A stretch of 64,000 nt of DNA from Sandaracinus sp. (GTDB taxonomy: Bacteria; Myxococcota_A; Polyangia; Polyangiales; Houyiibacteriaceae), in assembly GCA_002699025.1 (NCBI GenBank), contig PABA01000006.1, positions 1-64,000 of the forward strand, read 5' to 3'. The notes below the pieces were generated by a model that was not told the DNA's origin, searched no databases, and worked only from the letters and a program-made list of their open reading frames with translations. The position numbers and the translations under genes are program-made. Below, one piece after another: positions 1-8,199 of the stretch. The stretch's first letter is position 1. Every line of letters begins with the position of its first letter.

Positions 1-114
1 ACCGCCAAGAAGCGCTCCTCGAAGAAGGCCGCCAAGAAGGCCGCTCCCAAGAAGACCGCCAAGAAGCGCTCCTCGAAGAAGGCCGCCAAGAAGGGCGCAG
101 CCCGGAAGAAGTAG
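1..114 (+). CDS. histone H1-like Lys/Ala-rich protein, C-terminal fragment
   Basis: The window opens inside a reading frame that ends at the TAG at 112-114. The 37 visible residues are almost only Lys, Ala, Arg and Ser, and the block KKRSSKKAAKK occurs twice, 20 residues apart. Such tails occur in bacterial histone H1-like DNA-binding proteins, which are common in myxobacteria and bind DNA non-specifically through their positive charge. The N-terminus lies outside the window, so a globular domain may precede the tail. The family assignment rests on composition and repeat pattern only. Confidence 0.7.
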   Translation, partial: TAKKRSSKKAAKKAAPKKTAKKRSSKKAAKKGAARKK

Positions 115-175
115 CGGGTCACGGCGCGAGTCCCGCGCCGGACGAGCTCCCCGCGCACCTACGCTGAGGAGCGGT

Positions 176-290
176 GGAGCCGGGAGCCCGGCTGCGAGCT
201 CGAGCCGAAGCGGGAAGCCCAAGCCGCGAGCCTGAGCCCGAGCCGCCAGCTCGAGCCCAAGCGGGAAGCCCGAGCCGCGAGGGCGTCCGA
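176..290. repeat. GC-rich degenerate repeat, small copy
   Basis: A roughly 30-bp unit with the core AAGCGGGAAGCCC is present twice, starting at about 201 and 252. The reverse complement (GGGCTTCCCGCTT) is the core of the larger repeat tract at about 12040-12530. The stretch lies between the histone-like gene and the 3' end of the minus-strand nusB operon. Reading frames across it look like low-complexity artefacts, so I treat it as non-coding. Confidence 0.55.
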
Positions 291-338
291 GCGCCCGTCC
301 GAACCCCCCGCCCGAACACGACGGGCGGCGCCGGGCCC

Positions 339-863
339 TCAGCCCGAGAACGCGCGCGCCCGCCGCCGCTCCTGCAGCAGCACGGGCTCCATCGCCTTCT
401 GCGCGTCCGGCCCCTCGAGCAGCGTCAGCTCGTCGTGCTCGAGGAACTCCCCCGCCACCCCGAGCAGCCGCTCCATGGCCTCCTCCGGCTCGATCGCCTC
501 CACCGACCGCCCCGGGAGCCCGCACACGCTCGAGCGCACCTTCGCCCGCTCGAGCGTCCGGAACATCCGCCGCACGCACCCCTCGTAGACCTCCGGGCCG
601 AACGCCGCCCGCGGCCCCAGCCCGAAGAGGAAGAGCTTGTCCACGCTCAGCCGCCCCTGCGTCGGCGTGAGCGTCACCTCCCCCTCCACCCCGCGCACGC
701 GCCCCGCCCGCACCTCCCGCGAGAGGAAGCCGCAGAGCCGCCAGTCGACCAGCCCGAGCGCCCCCCGCAGCGGCCGCTCGTCCTCGAAGAACGCCAGGCT
801 CAGCGCCTCGCTCTTCAGCCGGTCGAGCCGCCGCAGATCGGCCGGCACGAAGCGCACCTCCAC
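339..863 (-). CDS. peptidase M17 N-terminal-domain-like protein
   Basis: A 174-residue protein starting with GTG 6 bp after the nusB stop, so probably last in the nrdR-rib-nusB operon. The pattern (FFEDERPLRG, GLVDWRLCG, TPTQGRLSVDKLFLFGLG) resembles the N-terminal macro-like domain of leucyl aminopeptidases (M17). The C-terminal metallopeptidase domain with its metal ligands is absent, so no aminopeptidase activity is expected. Stand-alone domains of this kind are seen in myxobacteria and their role is not known. The family match is moderately secure; the function is open. Confidence 0.65.
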   Translation of the reverse strand: MEVRFVPADLRRLDRLKSEALSLAFFEDERPLRGALGLVDWRLCGFLSREVRAGRVRGVEGEVTLTPTQGRLSVDKLFLFGLGPRAAFGPEVYEGCVRRMFRTLERAKVRSSVCGLPGRSVEAIEPEEAMERLLGVAGEFLEHDELTLLEGPDAQKAMEPVLLQERRRARAFSG

Positions 864-869
864 GGCGCC

Positions 870-1295
870 TCAGCCCTTCCCGAGGTCGCTCGCGATCCGG
901 TCCAGCACGCCGTTGACGAACCCCGAGCTCCCCTCGCTGCCGAAGCGCTTGGCGAGCTCGATGGCCTCGTTCAGCGTCACGCGCCGCGGGATGTCCCCCA
1001 TCTCGAGCAGCTCGAAGGTCGCGAGCCGCAAGATGTTCCGGTCCACCCGCGCCATCCGCTCGAGCCGCCAGTGGTGGCTCACCTGCCGGATGGTCTCGTC
1101 GATGCGCTTCCGATGCGTCTCCACCCCGCGCACCAGCTGGTTCGCGAAGCTCTCCGCCTCCTTGGCGCCCCCGAGGTGCGTCCAGTAGGCGCGCAGCGCG
1201 TCCTCCGCCGAGAGGTCCGAGACGTCCATCTGGTAGAGGATCTGCAGCGCTGCTTCGCGGCCCTTCCGGCGCGCGCCGCGCTCGACCTTCCCCAT
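870..1295 (-). CDS. nusB: transcription antitermination factor NusB
   Basis: A 141-residue protein of normal NusB length. NusB binds boxA RNA together with S10 (NusE) and supports antitermination on rRNA operons. Recognisable segments are RRKGREAALQILYQ near the N-terminus, the central NQLVRGV, RVDRNILRLATFELL, and the C-terminal ELAKRFGSEGSSGFVNGVLD. The ATG at 1295 is 1 bp from the ribH stop, so the two are co-transcribed. The ribH-nusB order is common in bacteria. Confidence 0.96.
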   Translation of the reverse strand: MGKVERGARRKGREAALQILYQMDVSDLSAEDALRAYWTHLGGAKEAESFANQLVRGVETHRKRIDETIRQVSHHWRLERMARVDRNILRLATFELLEMGDIPRRVTLNEAIELAKRFGSEGSSGFVNGVLDRIASDLGKG

Positions 1296-1296
1296 C

Positions 1297-1776
1297 TCAG
1301 ACCCCGCCCTTCTCCAGCTTCACGCCGAGGTCGACCATCTCCAGGGCCGCCAGCGCGGCCTCCCAGCCCTTGTTGCCGGCCTTCGTGCCCGCGCGCTCGA
1401 CCGCCTGCTCGATCGTATCGGTCGTGAGCACGCCGAAGATCGCCGGCACCCCCGACTCCATCATCGCCGAGGCCACGCCCGAGGCCGCCTGGCCCGCCAC
1501 GTAGTCGAAGTGCGGCGTCGCCCCGCGGATGACCGCCCCGAGGGCGATCACGGCCGCGTACTTCTCGCTCTTCAGCAGGCGCGCCGTCACCAGGGGCAGC
1601 TCCCAGGCGCCCGGCACGAGCACCGTGTCGATCCGCTCCTCGTCGACGCCGTGGCGCCGGAGCCCGTCCTGGGCCCCCTCGACCAGCCGGTCGACGACGA
1701 AGTGGTTGAAGCGGCTCGCGACGATGGCGAAGCGCGCGTCGGCGGGGGCGACGTAGTGTCCTTCGTAGGTGCTCAT
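1297..1776 (-). CDS. ribH: 6,7-dimethyl-8-ribityllumazine synthase
   Basis: A 159-residue lumazine synthase, the penultimate step of riboflavin synthesis; it condenses 5-amino-6-ribitylaminouracil with 3,4-dihydroxy-2-butanone 4-phosphate. Visible signatures are [16 protein letters not shown], the VPGAWELPL loop, [16 protein letters not shown], and the C-terminal [14 protein letters not shown]. It lies between ribBX (27 bp upstream) and nusB. Members assemble into pentamers or icosahedral shells. The ATG at 1776 is the only sensible start. Confidence 0.97.
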   Translation of the reverse strand: MSTYEGHYVAPADARFAIVASRFNHFVVDRLVEGAQDGLRRHGVDEERIDTVLVPGAWELPLVTARLLKSEKYAAVIALGAVIRGATPHFDYVAGQAASGVASAMMESGVPAIFGVLTTDTIEQAVERAGTKAGNKGWEAALAALEMVDLGVKLEKGGV

Positions 1777-1803
1777 CTCTCGGTTCCGTGCGGGGGCGTC
1801 TCT

Positions 1804-2922
1804 TCAGCCATCTTCGCGGACGAGCTTCTGCTCGACCACCTCGAGGCCGTAGCCGTCGAGGCTGGGGATGCGGCGCGGCCGGTTGGTCAGGATGCGGATC
1901 TTCCCGAGGCCCAGGTCAGCGAGGACCTGCGCGCCGAGCCCGTACTCGCGGAGCACCTCGCCCTGCTGCGGGCGCGGCCGATGCGGCGCCTCGTGCCCCA
2001 GGAAGAAGGCCAGCTCCTCGCCGAGGCTCGCGCCCGAGGGCAGGAGCAAGATGACGCCCTTCCCTTCGGCCTCGATGGCCTCGACCGCCTCGCGCATCTG
2101 CACCCGGCTCGGCTCCTCGAGCCCGACCATGTCGCCGAGGACGCTCGCGGTGTGCACGCGCACGAGCGTCGGCTCCCGGTCGATCTCCCCGTGCACCAGC
2201 GCGAGGAACTGCCGCGCGTCGGTCAGCACCTCGTAGACGCGCGCCTTCCACGCGCCCCCGCCGGGCAGCTTCACCTCACCCTCGCGCGCGACGCGCACCA
2301 GCCGCTCCCGGCTCAGCCGGTACTCGATCAGGTCGGCGATGCTCAGCAGGCGCAGGCCGTGCGTCTCGGCGAACCCGACGAGGTCGTCGTAGCGGGCCAT
2401 CGTGCCGTCATCGTTCATGATCTCGCAGATCACCCCCGCGGCGTCGAGGCCGGCGAGGCGCGCGAGATCGACCGATCCCTCGGTGTGCCCGGTGCGCTGG
2501 AGCACGCCGCCGGGCTTGGCCCGGAGCGGGAAGACGTGGCCCGGGCTGACGAGGTCCGAGGGGCGCACGTCCGGCGCCACCGCCGTGCGGATCGTGTGCG
2601 CCCGATCGGCCGCGCTGATGCCCGTCGAGACGCCGTGGCGGGCCTCGATGCTCACGGTGAAGGCCGTGCTCCGGCTCGACTTGTTGTGGCCGACCATCAT
2701 GGGCAGCTCGAGCCGATCGCAGCGATCCTCCGTGAGGCTCAGGCAGATCAGGCCGCGCGCGTGCCGCGCCATGAAGTTGATGGTCTCGGGCGTACAGAGC
2801 TCCGCGGCCATCACGAGGTCGCCCTCGTTCTCCCGATCCTCGTCGTCGGTGAGGATGACCATCTTGCCCTGGCGGATGTCTTCCAGGGCCGCGAGCACCC
2901 TCTCGATGGCTTCCGTGCGCAC
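1804..2922 (-). CDS. ribB: DHBP synthase fused to a degenerate GTP cyclohydrolase II-like domain (RibBX type)
   Basis: A 372-residue RibBA-shaped protein. Residues 1 to about 205 form an intact 3,4-dihydroxy-2-butanone 4-phosphate synthase: the acidic loop [22 protein letters not shown] and [14 protein letters not shown] are present. The second half has the RibA fold outline ([34 protein letters not shown]), but the cysteines that bind zinc in active GTP cyclohydrolase II (ECLTGD...CDCG) are missing, as is the usual QEGRGIGL. I infer that only the RibB half is catalytic and that a separate ribA exists elsewhere. No ribE is seen next to it. Confidence 0.92.
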   Translation of the reverse strand: MRTEAIERVLAALEDIRQGKMVILTDDEDRENEGDLVMAAELCTPETINFMARHARGLICLSLTEDRCDRLELPMMVGHNKSSRSTAFTVSIEARHGVSTGISAADRAHTIRTAVAPDVRPSDLVSPGHVFPLRAKPGGVLQRTGHTEGSVDLARLAGLDAAGVICEIMNDDGTMARYDDLVGFAETHGLRLLSIADLIEYRLSRERLVRVAREGEVKLPGGGAWKARVYEVLTDARQFLALVHGEIDREPTLVRVHTASVLGDMVGLEEPSRVQMREAVEAIEAEGKGVILLLPSGASLGEELAFFLGHEAPHRPRPQQGEVLREYGLGAQVLADLGLGKIRILTNRPRRIPSLDGYGLEVVEQKLVREDG

Positions 2923-2975
2923 GCTTCCTACCTAGCAGCTCGTGTTCAAAGCTCGACCCGACGGGGAGAGGACGA

Positions 2976-4076
2976 TCACCGCTCCTCGCGGGCCGGGAGC
3001 TCCCCTTCGATCAGGATGTCGACGCCGAGGGGCCGGCTCCGCACGCGCTCGAGGCCCCAGGCCTCGGCCATGGTCGCCCGCGGCACGTCCGCGCTCGCGA
3101 AGCTCGGCGCGCGGCTGTCGCCGAGGATGCGCGGCGCGACGAAGACGGCCACCCGATCGGCGAAACCGCCGCTCAGCAGCGCGTGATGCACGGTCGGGCC
3201 GCCCTCCACGAGCAGGCGCACGACCTCGCGCTCCCCGAGCGCCTTCAGCGCGGCGTCCAACGCGACGGCTCCCTCGACGGCGGGCAGCTCGAGCAGCTCG
3301 GCGCCCGCCTCGGCCAGGGCCGCGCGCCGCTCGGCCGGCGCCCCGGGACCGTGGAGGATCCAGGTCGCCCCGCCCTGCCCGAGGATCTTCGCGTCCGCCG
3401 GCGTCCTCAGCCCGGCGTCGAGCACGACCCGGATCGGGTCGCGCCCCTCGACGTGGCGCACGTTCAGCTGCGGATCGTCCGCGAGCACGGTGCCCACGCC
3501 GACGAGGACGGCATCCGCCCGGTCGCGCATGCGGTGCGCCTCGGTGCGCGCCTCGAGCCCCGTGATCCACTTGGAGTCGCCGGTCCGCGCGGCCATGCGC
3601 CCATCGAGCGTGACCGCGGCCTTCAGCGTGACGTGCGGGAGGCCCGTCGTGATGTGCTTCTCGAAGTCCGCGATGAGCGCGCGGCACTCACCCGAGAGCA
3701 CCTCCGTGACGACCTCGATGCCGGCCGCGCGGAGCTTCTCCACCGCGCCGGGCACGTGCGGCGCCGGGTCGGTCGCCCCGACCACCACCTTGGCGAAGCC
3801 GGCGGCGATCACCGCGTCCGTGCAGGGCGGCGTGCGCCCGTGGTGGTTGCACGGGGTCATGGTGACGTAGAGCACCTGCCCTTCCGTGCGCGGCGCCGCC
3901 TGGATGGCGGCCACCTCGGCATGCGCGTCGCCGGCGCGCGCGTGGTGGCCGACCGCGAGGACCTCCCCCGCGGGCGAGGCGACCACCGCGCCGACGTGCG
4001 GGTTGGGGCTCGGCCGGCCGCGGCGCGCCTCGTCGAGGGCACGGGCCATGAGGCGCTCGTCCTGCGAGACGCTCAT
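2976..4076 (-). CDS. ribD: bifunctional pyrimidine deaminase/reductase RibD
   Basis: A 366-residue enzyme carrying out the deamination and ribosyl reduction steps after GTP cyclohydrolase II. The N-terminal deaminase domain has the zinc site HAEVAAI and PCNHHGRTPPC. The C-terminal reductase domain has PHVTLKAAVTLDGRMA, GVGTVLADDPQLNVR and LLVEGGPTVHHALL. The ATG overlaps the nrdR stop as ATGA, so translation is probably coupled. Length and domain order are normal. Confidence 0.97.
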   Translation of the reverse strand: MSVSQDERLMARALDEARRGRPSPNPHVGAVVASPAGEVLAVGHHARAGDAHAEVAAIQAAPRTEGQVLYVTMTPCNHHGRTPPCTDAVIAAGFAKVVVGATDPAPHVPGAVEKLRAAGIEVVTEVLSGECRALIADFEKHITTGLPHVTLKAAVTLDGRMAARTGDSKWITGLEARTEAHRMRDRADAVLVGVGTVLADDPQLNVRHVEGRDPIRVVLDAGLRTPADAKILGQGGATWILHGPGAPAERRAALAEAGAELLELPAVEGAVALDAALKALGEREVVRLLVEGGPTVHHALLSGGFADRVAVFVAPRILGDSRAPSFASADVPRATMAEAWGLERVRSRPLGVDILIEGELPAREER

Positions 4077-4651
4077 GAATCGACCGGCGCCCCTTCGTCC
4101 GAGCCCGCGTCCGAGCCTTCGTCCGAGCCCGCGTCCGAGCGCACCTCCGGCTCACCCGGCTCGCCTCGCCCGTCCAGCTCCTCCGGCGGCTCGCTGTCCG
4201 CCCCCGTGCGGAGCCGCTCGAGCTCCCGCACGAACTCCTCCACGTCCTGGAACTCCCGGTAGACGCTGGCGAAGCGCACGTAGGCCACCGCGTCCAGGTC
4301 CTCGAGCTGCTCGAGCACCATGCGCCCCAGGAAGGTCGAGGGCACCTCGGGCTTGCCCCGCTCGACCATGGCGCGCTGCACGTTGTCGACGACCCGCTCG
4401 AGGGCCTCGGCCGAGATGTCGCGCTTGGCGCAGGAGCGGCGGAGCCCCGCGAGGATCTTGTCGCGATCGAAGGGCTGGCGGCGCCCGTCCTTCTTCACGA
4501 CCAGCGGCAGCGCCTGCTCGACCCGCTCGTAGGTGGTGTAGCGACGGCCGCACCCCTCGCACTCCCGCCGGCGGCGGATCACTTCGCCGCCCTGGGAGAG
4601 GCGGGAGTCGATGACCTTGTTCTCCAAGGTCGCGCAGTAGGGGCAGCGCAC
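4073..4651 (-). CDS. nrdR: transcriptional repressor NrdR
   Basis: A 192-residue NrdR, the ATP/dATP-sensing repressor of ribonucleotide reductase genes. The N-terminal zinc ribbon (CPYC and CEGC) and RRRRECEGCGRRYTTYER are intact, followed by an ATP-cone domain (LVVKKDGRRQPFDRDKI). The C-terminus has an unusual tail of about 40 acidic residues with DAGSDEG repeats, making it longer than typical NrdR proteins (about 150-170). The start is GTG at 4651. The GNAT gene is divergent, so 4652-4899 should hold both promoters; a TTGAAC-like element lies at 4683-4688 on the minus strand. Confidence 0.95.
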   Translation of the reverse strand: MRCPYCATLENKVIDSRLSQGGEVIRRRRECEGCGRRYTTYERVEQALPLVVKKDGRRQPFDRDKILAGLRRSCAKRDISAEALERVVDNVQRAMVERGKPEVPSTFLGRMVLEQLEDLDAVAYVRFASVYREFQDVEEFVRELERLRTGADSEPPEELDGRGEPGEPEVRSDAGSDEGSDAGSDEGAPVDS

Positions 4652-4899
4652 GGTGCTGGGGGTTTAGTGCATGGGGCCCAAAGTTCAACGGGCTTGAAGC
4701 CCTGCGCGCCACCTCGCTCGATCCCCGCCCCGCGCGGCCGACTCGGCAGCCCGGCGAAGGGCCGACGACGAGCCCGTGAAGGCGGCGAAGGGCCCGCAAC
4801 CGCTCGGTGACGAAGGGACGACTCCACGGGCCCGTCACCGGGTGGGCACCGGCGCGGAAAGGAGCGCGCCCAGAGCTGGCGGGCGAACGGAGGTTCTCC

Positions 4900-5748
4900 A
4901 TGACGCAGCAGAACGTCGAGCTCCCTGGCCGCGCCGCTCCCCTCTTCCCGGCGGAGGCCTACCCCCAGCACCCCGAAGGCGTCCCCCGGGGCGAGCTCCG
5001 CGCGGGCCGCTACCGGCTCCGCTTCGCCCAGGGCACGCGCGACCTGCGCGCGGTGCAGCGCCTCCGCTTCGAGGTCTTCAACCTCGAGCTCGACGAGGGC
5101 CTCGACGAGGCCTACGCCCTCGGCCGCGACGAGGACGAGTTCGACGCCGCCTGCCACCACCTGATCGTCGAGCACACGGGCACCGGCGCCATCGTCGGCA
5201 CCTACCGCTTCATGATGAAGCCCATGGCCGACGCCCGCGGCGGCTTCTACTCCGAGGGCGAGTTCGACTTCGGGCCGCTCCCTGCCGACGTCCTCGCGCG
5301 CGGCGCCGAGATCGGGCGCGCCTGCGTCGCCGCCGACCACCGCAACGGCCGGGTGATCCACCTCCTCTGGAAGGGGCTGGCGCGCTACCTCGCCTGGAAC
5401 GACAAGCGCTACCTCTTCGGCTGCTGCTCCATCCCGACGACCGATCCAGCCGCCGGCCACCTCCTCGAGAACGCGCTGGAGGCCCAGGGCCACATGCACC
5501 CGGAGCTCCGCCTCGAGCCCCTCCCCGCGCTCCGCTGCGACGACCGCGTCTCTCGGGGCGCCACGGCGCCGGCCGAGATCCCGCCGCTCATGCAGAGCTA
5601 CCTCGGTCTGGGCGCCCAGGTCTGCAGCCGCCCGGCCCTCGACCTCGCCTTCAAGGTCATCGACTTCCTGGTCGTGCTCGACCTCGAGCGCCTGAACCCG
5701 AAGGTCCGCCGGAGCTTCTTCGAGCGGACCCCCTGGTCCGACGCCTGA
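4900..5748 (+). CDS. GNAT-fold N-acyl amino acid synthase / OlsB-like acyltransferase
   Basis: A 282-residue protein from the ATG at 4900, which follows GGAGG at 4889-4893; an in-frame ATG at 4807 has no ribosome site. The sequence follows the OlsB/hemolysin-type acyltransferase family: VQRLRFEVFNLEL, DEFDAACHHLIVEH, IVGTYRFM, FYSEGEFDF, EIGRACVAADHR, LWKGLARYLAW and LFGCCSI. Family members transfer an acyl group from acyl-ACP to an amino acid, as in the first step of ornithine-lipid synthesis. No lyso-lipid acyltransferase partner is adjacent, so the substrate is not settled. Confidence 0.8.
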   Translation: MTQQNVELPGRAAPLFPAEAYPQHPEGVPRGELRAGRYRLRFAQGTRDLRAVQRLRFEVFNLELDEGLDEAYALGRDEDEFDAACHHLIVEHTGTGAIVGTYRFMMKPMADARGGFYSEGEFDFGPLPADVLARGAEIGRACVAADHRNGRVIHLLWKGLARYLAWNDKRYLFGCCSIPTTDPAAGHLLENALEAQGHMHPELRLEPLPALRCDDRVSRGATAPAEIPPLMQSYLGLGAQVCSRPALDLAFKVIDFLVVLDLERLNPKVRRSFFERTPWSDA

Positions 5749-5765
5749 GGTCGCCCGCGCGTCGT

Positions 5766-7565
5766 TCAGCGCAGCCCGTGGAGGGGCTCGAAGCGGCGCC
5801 CGTCGCGCGACTCGAGGACGAGGGCGTCGGACCCCTCCCGGGCCACGAGGACGACGCGACCGCGGCGGCTGCCGATGGAGGGGCGGCCGCAGAAGCCCAC
5901 TGGGGTCCGGCTGAGGGGCCCCTCGGAGAAGCACGCCGCCGGCGCCTGGGGCTCGCCCCAGCCCTCGGGTCCGAGCGCGCGCACGCGGATCTGAGGGGCC
6001 TCCTCGCTCTCGCTCCAGGCCACGAGGAGCCGGTCGCCGTGGGCCGTCGCGTCCAGGGCGTCCGCCGGGCCGAGGCGGGCCCACGCCCCGCAGCCCTCCC
6101 CGGCCGCGCAACGGAGGGCCCACGCGATGCCCTCCGCGTCCCGTCCCACGATCCCGACGAGCTCCTCGCCACCACGGAGGAGCACGTCCTCGAGCGTGCG
6201 GCTCGGCGCCTCGAACCGCGTGTCCCCCCGCTCGAGGAGCACGCGCTCTCCCTCGCTCCAGGCGAGCCAACCGGCGTCCAGGCGGGCCCAGCCCGCCTCC
6301 CCCGGCGCCCCGCTCCGCACCTCGCCACCTTCCCAGCTCCAGTGGCGCCCCTCGTGCCACCAGTCCACGCGGCCGGGCCGCACCTGTGGGTCCTCCGCGC
6401 CGGGCAGCGCCCAGCGCTCCACCGGCGCGAGCGGCGCCGCGGCCGGCTCCTCGCGCTCCGTCTCTGCCCGCCCGGCTTCCGCATCCTCCGCCTCCGCGTC
6501 CTCCGCCTCCGCTGCCTCCTCGCCGCTCCCGGCGTCGTCGAGAGTGAAGCGCCGCAGCTCCGGTCCGGCCTCGCCACGCGCGACGATCCACGCCTCGCGC
6601 CCCTCCACGGCGACGGCCTGGGCCGTGACCGGGTGGGCCTCGAGCCAGATCGGCTCCGGCGTCACCACCGTCTCGTCCCCGAGCGGGGCCAGCCCCGAAG
6701 CCCGATGGCTGCAATCGGGTGCGCAGCGTGCGTCGTCCATGCGCCAGAGCAGCCAGGGCACCTCGCCGCCCCGGAACGCCCGCGCCACCAGCCGCGGCCG
6801 CCGGAGCCGCCGCTGATCCACACGCCCGCCGGCGACGCGCACCCAGCTGATCCCCCGGCGGTCGATCGCCAGGAGCTCCGCCCCCTCCACCCAGGGCCGC
6901 ACCTCGAGCTCCGCCTCGCGGGCCGCCCGCAGCGGCACCCGCTCCGGTGTCGCGCTCCGCGCCGGCGCCTGGAAGGCGATCGCCGGCGCGTCCAGGTCGA
7001 GGCGGGCGTCCGCCTCCCGGCAGAGCACGCCGAGCGCCGCCGCCAGGCGCTCGAAGGCGAGCCGGGGCCGCGCGGGGATCGGCGCGCCCTCGGCCCGGGG
7101 CCCCGACGCCGCCTCGAGCTCGCGGCGCACCATCGCGACGGCCCGGCGCAGCTGGCCTTCGGCATGCCGCGTGTCCGGGAAGAGCCAGAAGACCTCCGCC
7201 GGCGCGACGGCCTCGAGGGCCTCGAGACAGGTGCCGGGCCAGCCTTCCTGACGGGCCGCGTCCGCGTAGTGCGCCCAGTCGCCTTCCGGGAAGGTCAGCC
7301 CGGGCTCCGCCGCCGGCTGGCCGCCCCAGACGCAGGCCGCCGCCTCCGCGAAGCGCTGCCGGGCCTCGAGCGCGCGCTCCCGGCCGCGCCAGTAGGGGCC
7401 CCCGAGCATCACCAGGGCCACGATGGCGTTCCCGCCGATCGCCAAGAGGGCGAGCCGACGCCGCCGCCGGATCGCCCGCCGGAGACGCCGGATCTCCGGG
7501 CCCTCGAGCTCCTCCTCGGCGCGCTCGGTGGGCTTCTCCTCGTGCTGCTCCGCGGCCTCTGCCAC
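5766..7565 (-). CDS. large membrane-anchored protein of unknown function
   Basis: A 599-residue protein I cannot assign to a family. A charged cytoplasmic N-terminus rich in Arg/Glu is followed by one membrane segment at about residues 38-56 (LALLAIGGNAIVALVMLGG). The rest would be outside the cytoplasm. It includes an acidic Glu/Ala/Asp-repeat linker (about residues 350-380) and many short Trp-rich, beta-type segments (GRHWSWEGGEV, AGWLAWSEGERVLL) suggesting a propeller-like C-terminal half. It is convergent with the upstream acyltransferase gene, with 17 bp between the stops. Probably lineage-specific. Confidence 0.8.
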   Translation of the reverse strand: MAEAAEQHEEKPTERAEEELEGPEIRRLRRAIRRRRRLALLAIGGNAIVALVMLGGPYWRGRERALEARQRFAEAAACVWGGQPAAEPGLTFPEGDWAHYADAARQEGWPGTCLEALEAVAPAEVFWLFPDTRHAEGQLRRAVAMVRRELEAASGPRAEGAPIPARPRLAFERLAAALGVLCREADARLDLDAPAIAFQAPARSATPERVPLRAAREAELEVRPWVEGAELLAIDRRGISWVRVAGGRVDQRRLRRPRLVARAFRGGEVPWLLWRMDDARCAPDCSHRASGLAPLGDETVVTPEPIWLEAHPVTAQAVAVEGREAWIVARGEAGPELRRFTLDDAGSGEEAAEAEDAEAEDAEAGRAETEREEPAAAPLAPVERWALPGAEDPQVRPGRVDWWHEGRHWSWEGGEVRSGAPGEAGWARLDAGWLAWSEGERVLLERGDTRFEAPSRTLEDVLLRGGEELVGIVGRDAEGIAWALRCAAGEGCGAWARLGPADALDATAHGDRLLVAWSESEEAPQIRVRALGPEGWGEPQAPAACFSEGPLSRTPVGFCGRPSIGSRRGRVVLVAREGSDALVLESRDGRRFEPLHGLR

Positions 7566-7887
7566 GGCAGCGACCCTAGCCCGGATTCGTCACCCGTCGA
7601 CGCGCCCTCGCACAGTCCTTCGGGCCCGCAGCGGATTCTCGCTTCGCCGGAATACCGCCTGTATTCCTCGCCTCTCGAGAAGCGACTGCGAACCCGAACC
7701 CCTGATCATCACGCCGCGGGGTCACTCATCCGGGCTGGTGCTCCCAGCGCGGCCGCGCGACGGGCGGATCGCGACATTTCGCCCAGCGCGAGAAACATCA
7801 CGCCCCGCTCGGACGTCCTCTTCCCGTGAGCGAAGACATGCCAGCCGCCCAGGCCCATGGCCCGGTAGCCGAGCGAGGGGTGGGTCG
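7566..7887. other. intergenic region with a perfect inverted repeat
   Basis: No convincing gene is seen. It contains GGAATAC at 7649-7655 and GTATTCC at 7661-7667, a perfect 7-bp palindrome with a 5-bp spacer, the geometry of an operator or short hairpin. It lies upstream of the minus-strand gene at 5766-7565 and could regulate it. Codons in the overlapping long plus-strand frame are not biased as in real genes here. Confidence 0.35.
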
Positions 7888-8079
7888 CTACACTCCCGAG
7901 ACGAAGAAGATGCGGCCCGCGGCCGCCCCCTCGGGGGGTCGTCGGGACACGCCGAGCACGAAGCTCACGAGGGTCACGGGCACGAACACGCCGTCCACGA
8001 GCACGCCGGGGAAGAGCGCAGGGAAGAGCGAGGGCCAGTGGGCGTCCGAAAGGCGCCACGCGCACTCCGTCACGGACAC
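7888..8079 (-). CDS. possible small membrane protein
   Basis: A 63-codon minus-strand frame from a GTG at 8079 (GGAG a few bases upstream) to a TAG at 7888. It holds one strong hydrophobic stretch (residues about 16-35, including VLVDGVFVPVTLVSFVLGV). Nearly every codon ends in G or C, as in the confirmed genes around it, whereas the competing frames are compositionally odd. It is divergent from the S41 protease gene. No family is recognised and the start is uncertain. Confidence 0.4.
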   Translation of the reverse strand: MSVTECAWRLSDAHWPSLFPALFPGVLVDGVFVPVTLVSFVLGVSRRPPEGAAAGRIFFVSGV

Positions 8080-8199
8080 GGACCCGCTCCGACCCCATGT
8101 TCGAGAGACCCGCCCGCACCCAGAGATCAGCGAACGCCCCCGGCGGGGCACGAGCCGGCCCCCGCGGGCCCGGCGACGATGAGGGGCCGAAGGAACGAC

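Noticed and set aside
174-1427. Long plus-strand reading frame opposite nusB and the M17-like gene
   Set aside because: It is the antisense of genuine minus-strand genes, rich in Arg/Pro/His, with no ribosome site or recognisable domain. High G+C removes stop codons from such shadows.
4652-4899. FMN riboswitch upstream of the riboflavin operon
   Set aside because: The conserved RFN element sequence blocks (such as AGGGGCA and GATTCGGTG types) were not seen before nrdR or between the rib genes.
4776-7829. 1017-codon plus-strand frame
   Set aside because: It runs through the acyltransferase gene in another frame and antisense to the 599-residue protein; codon bias favours the annotated genes.
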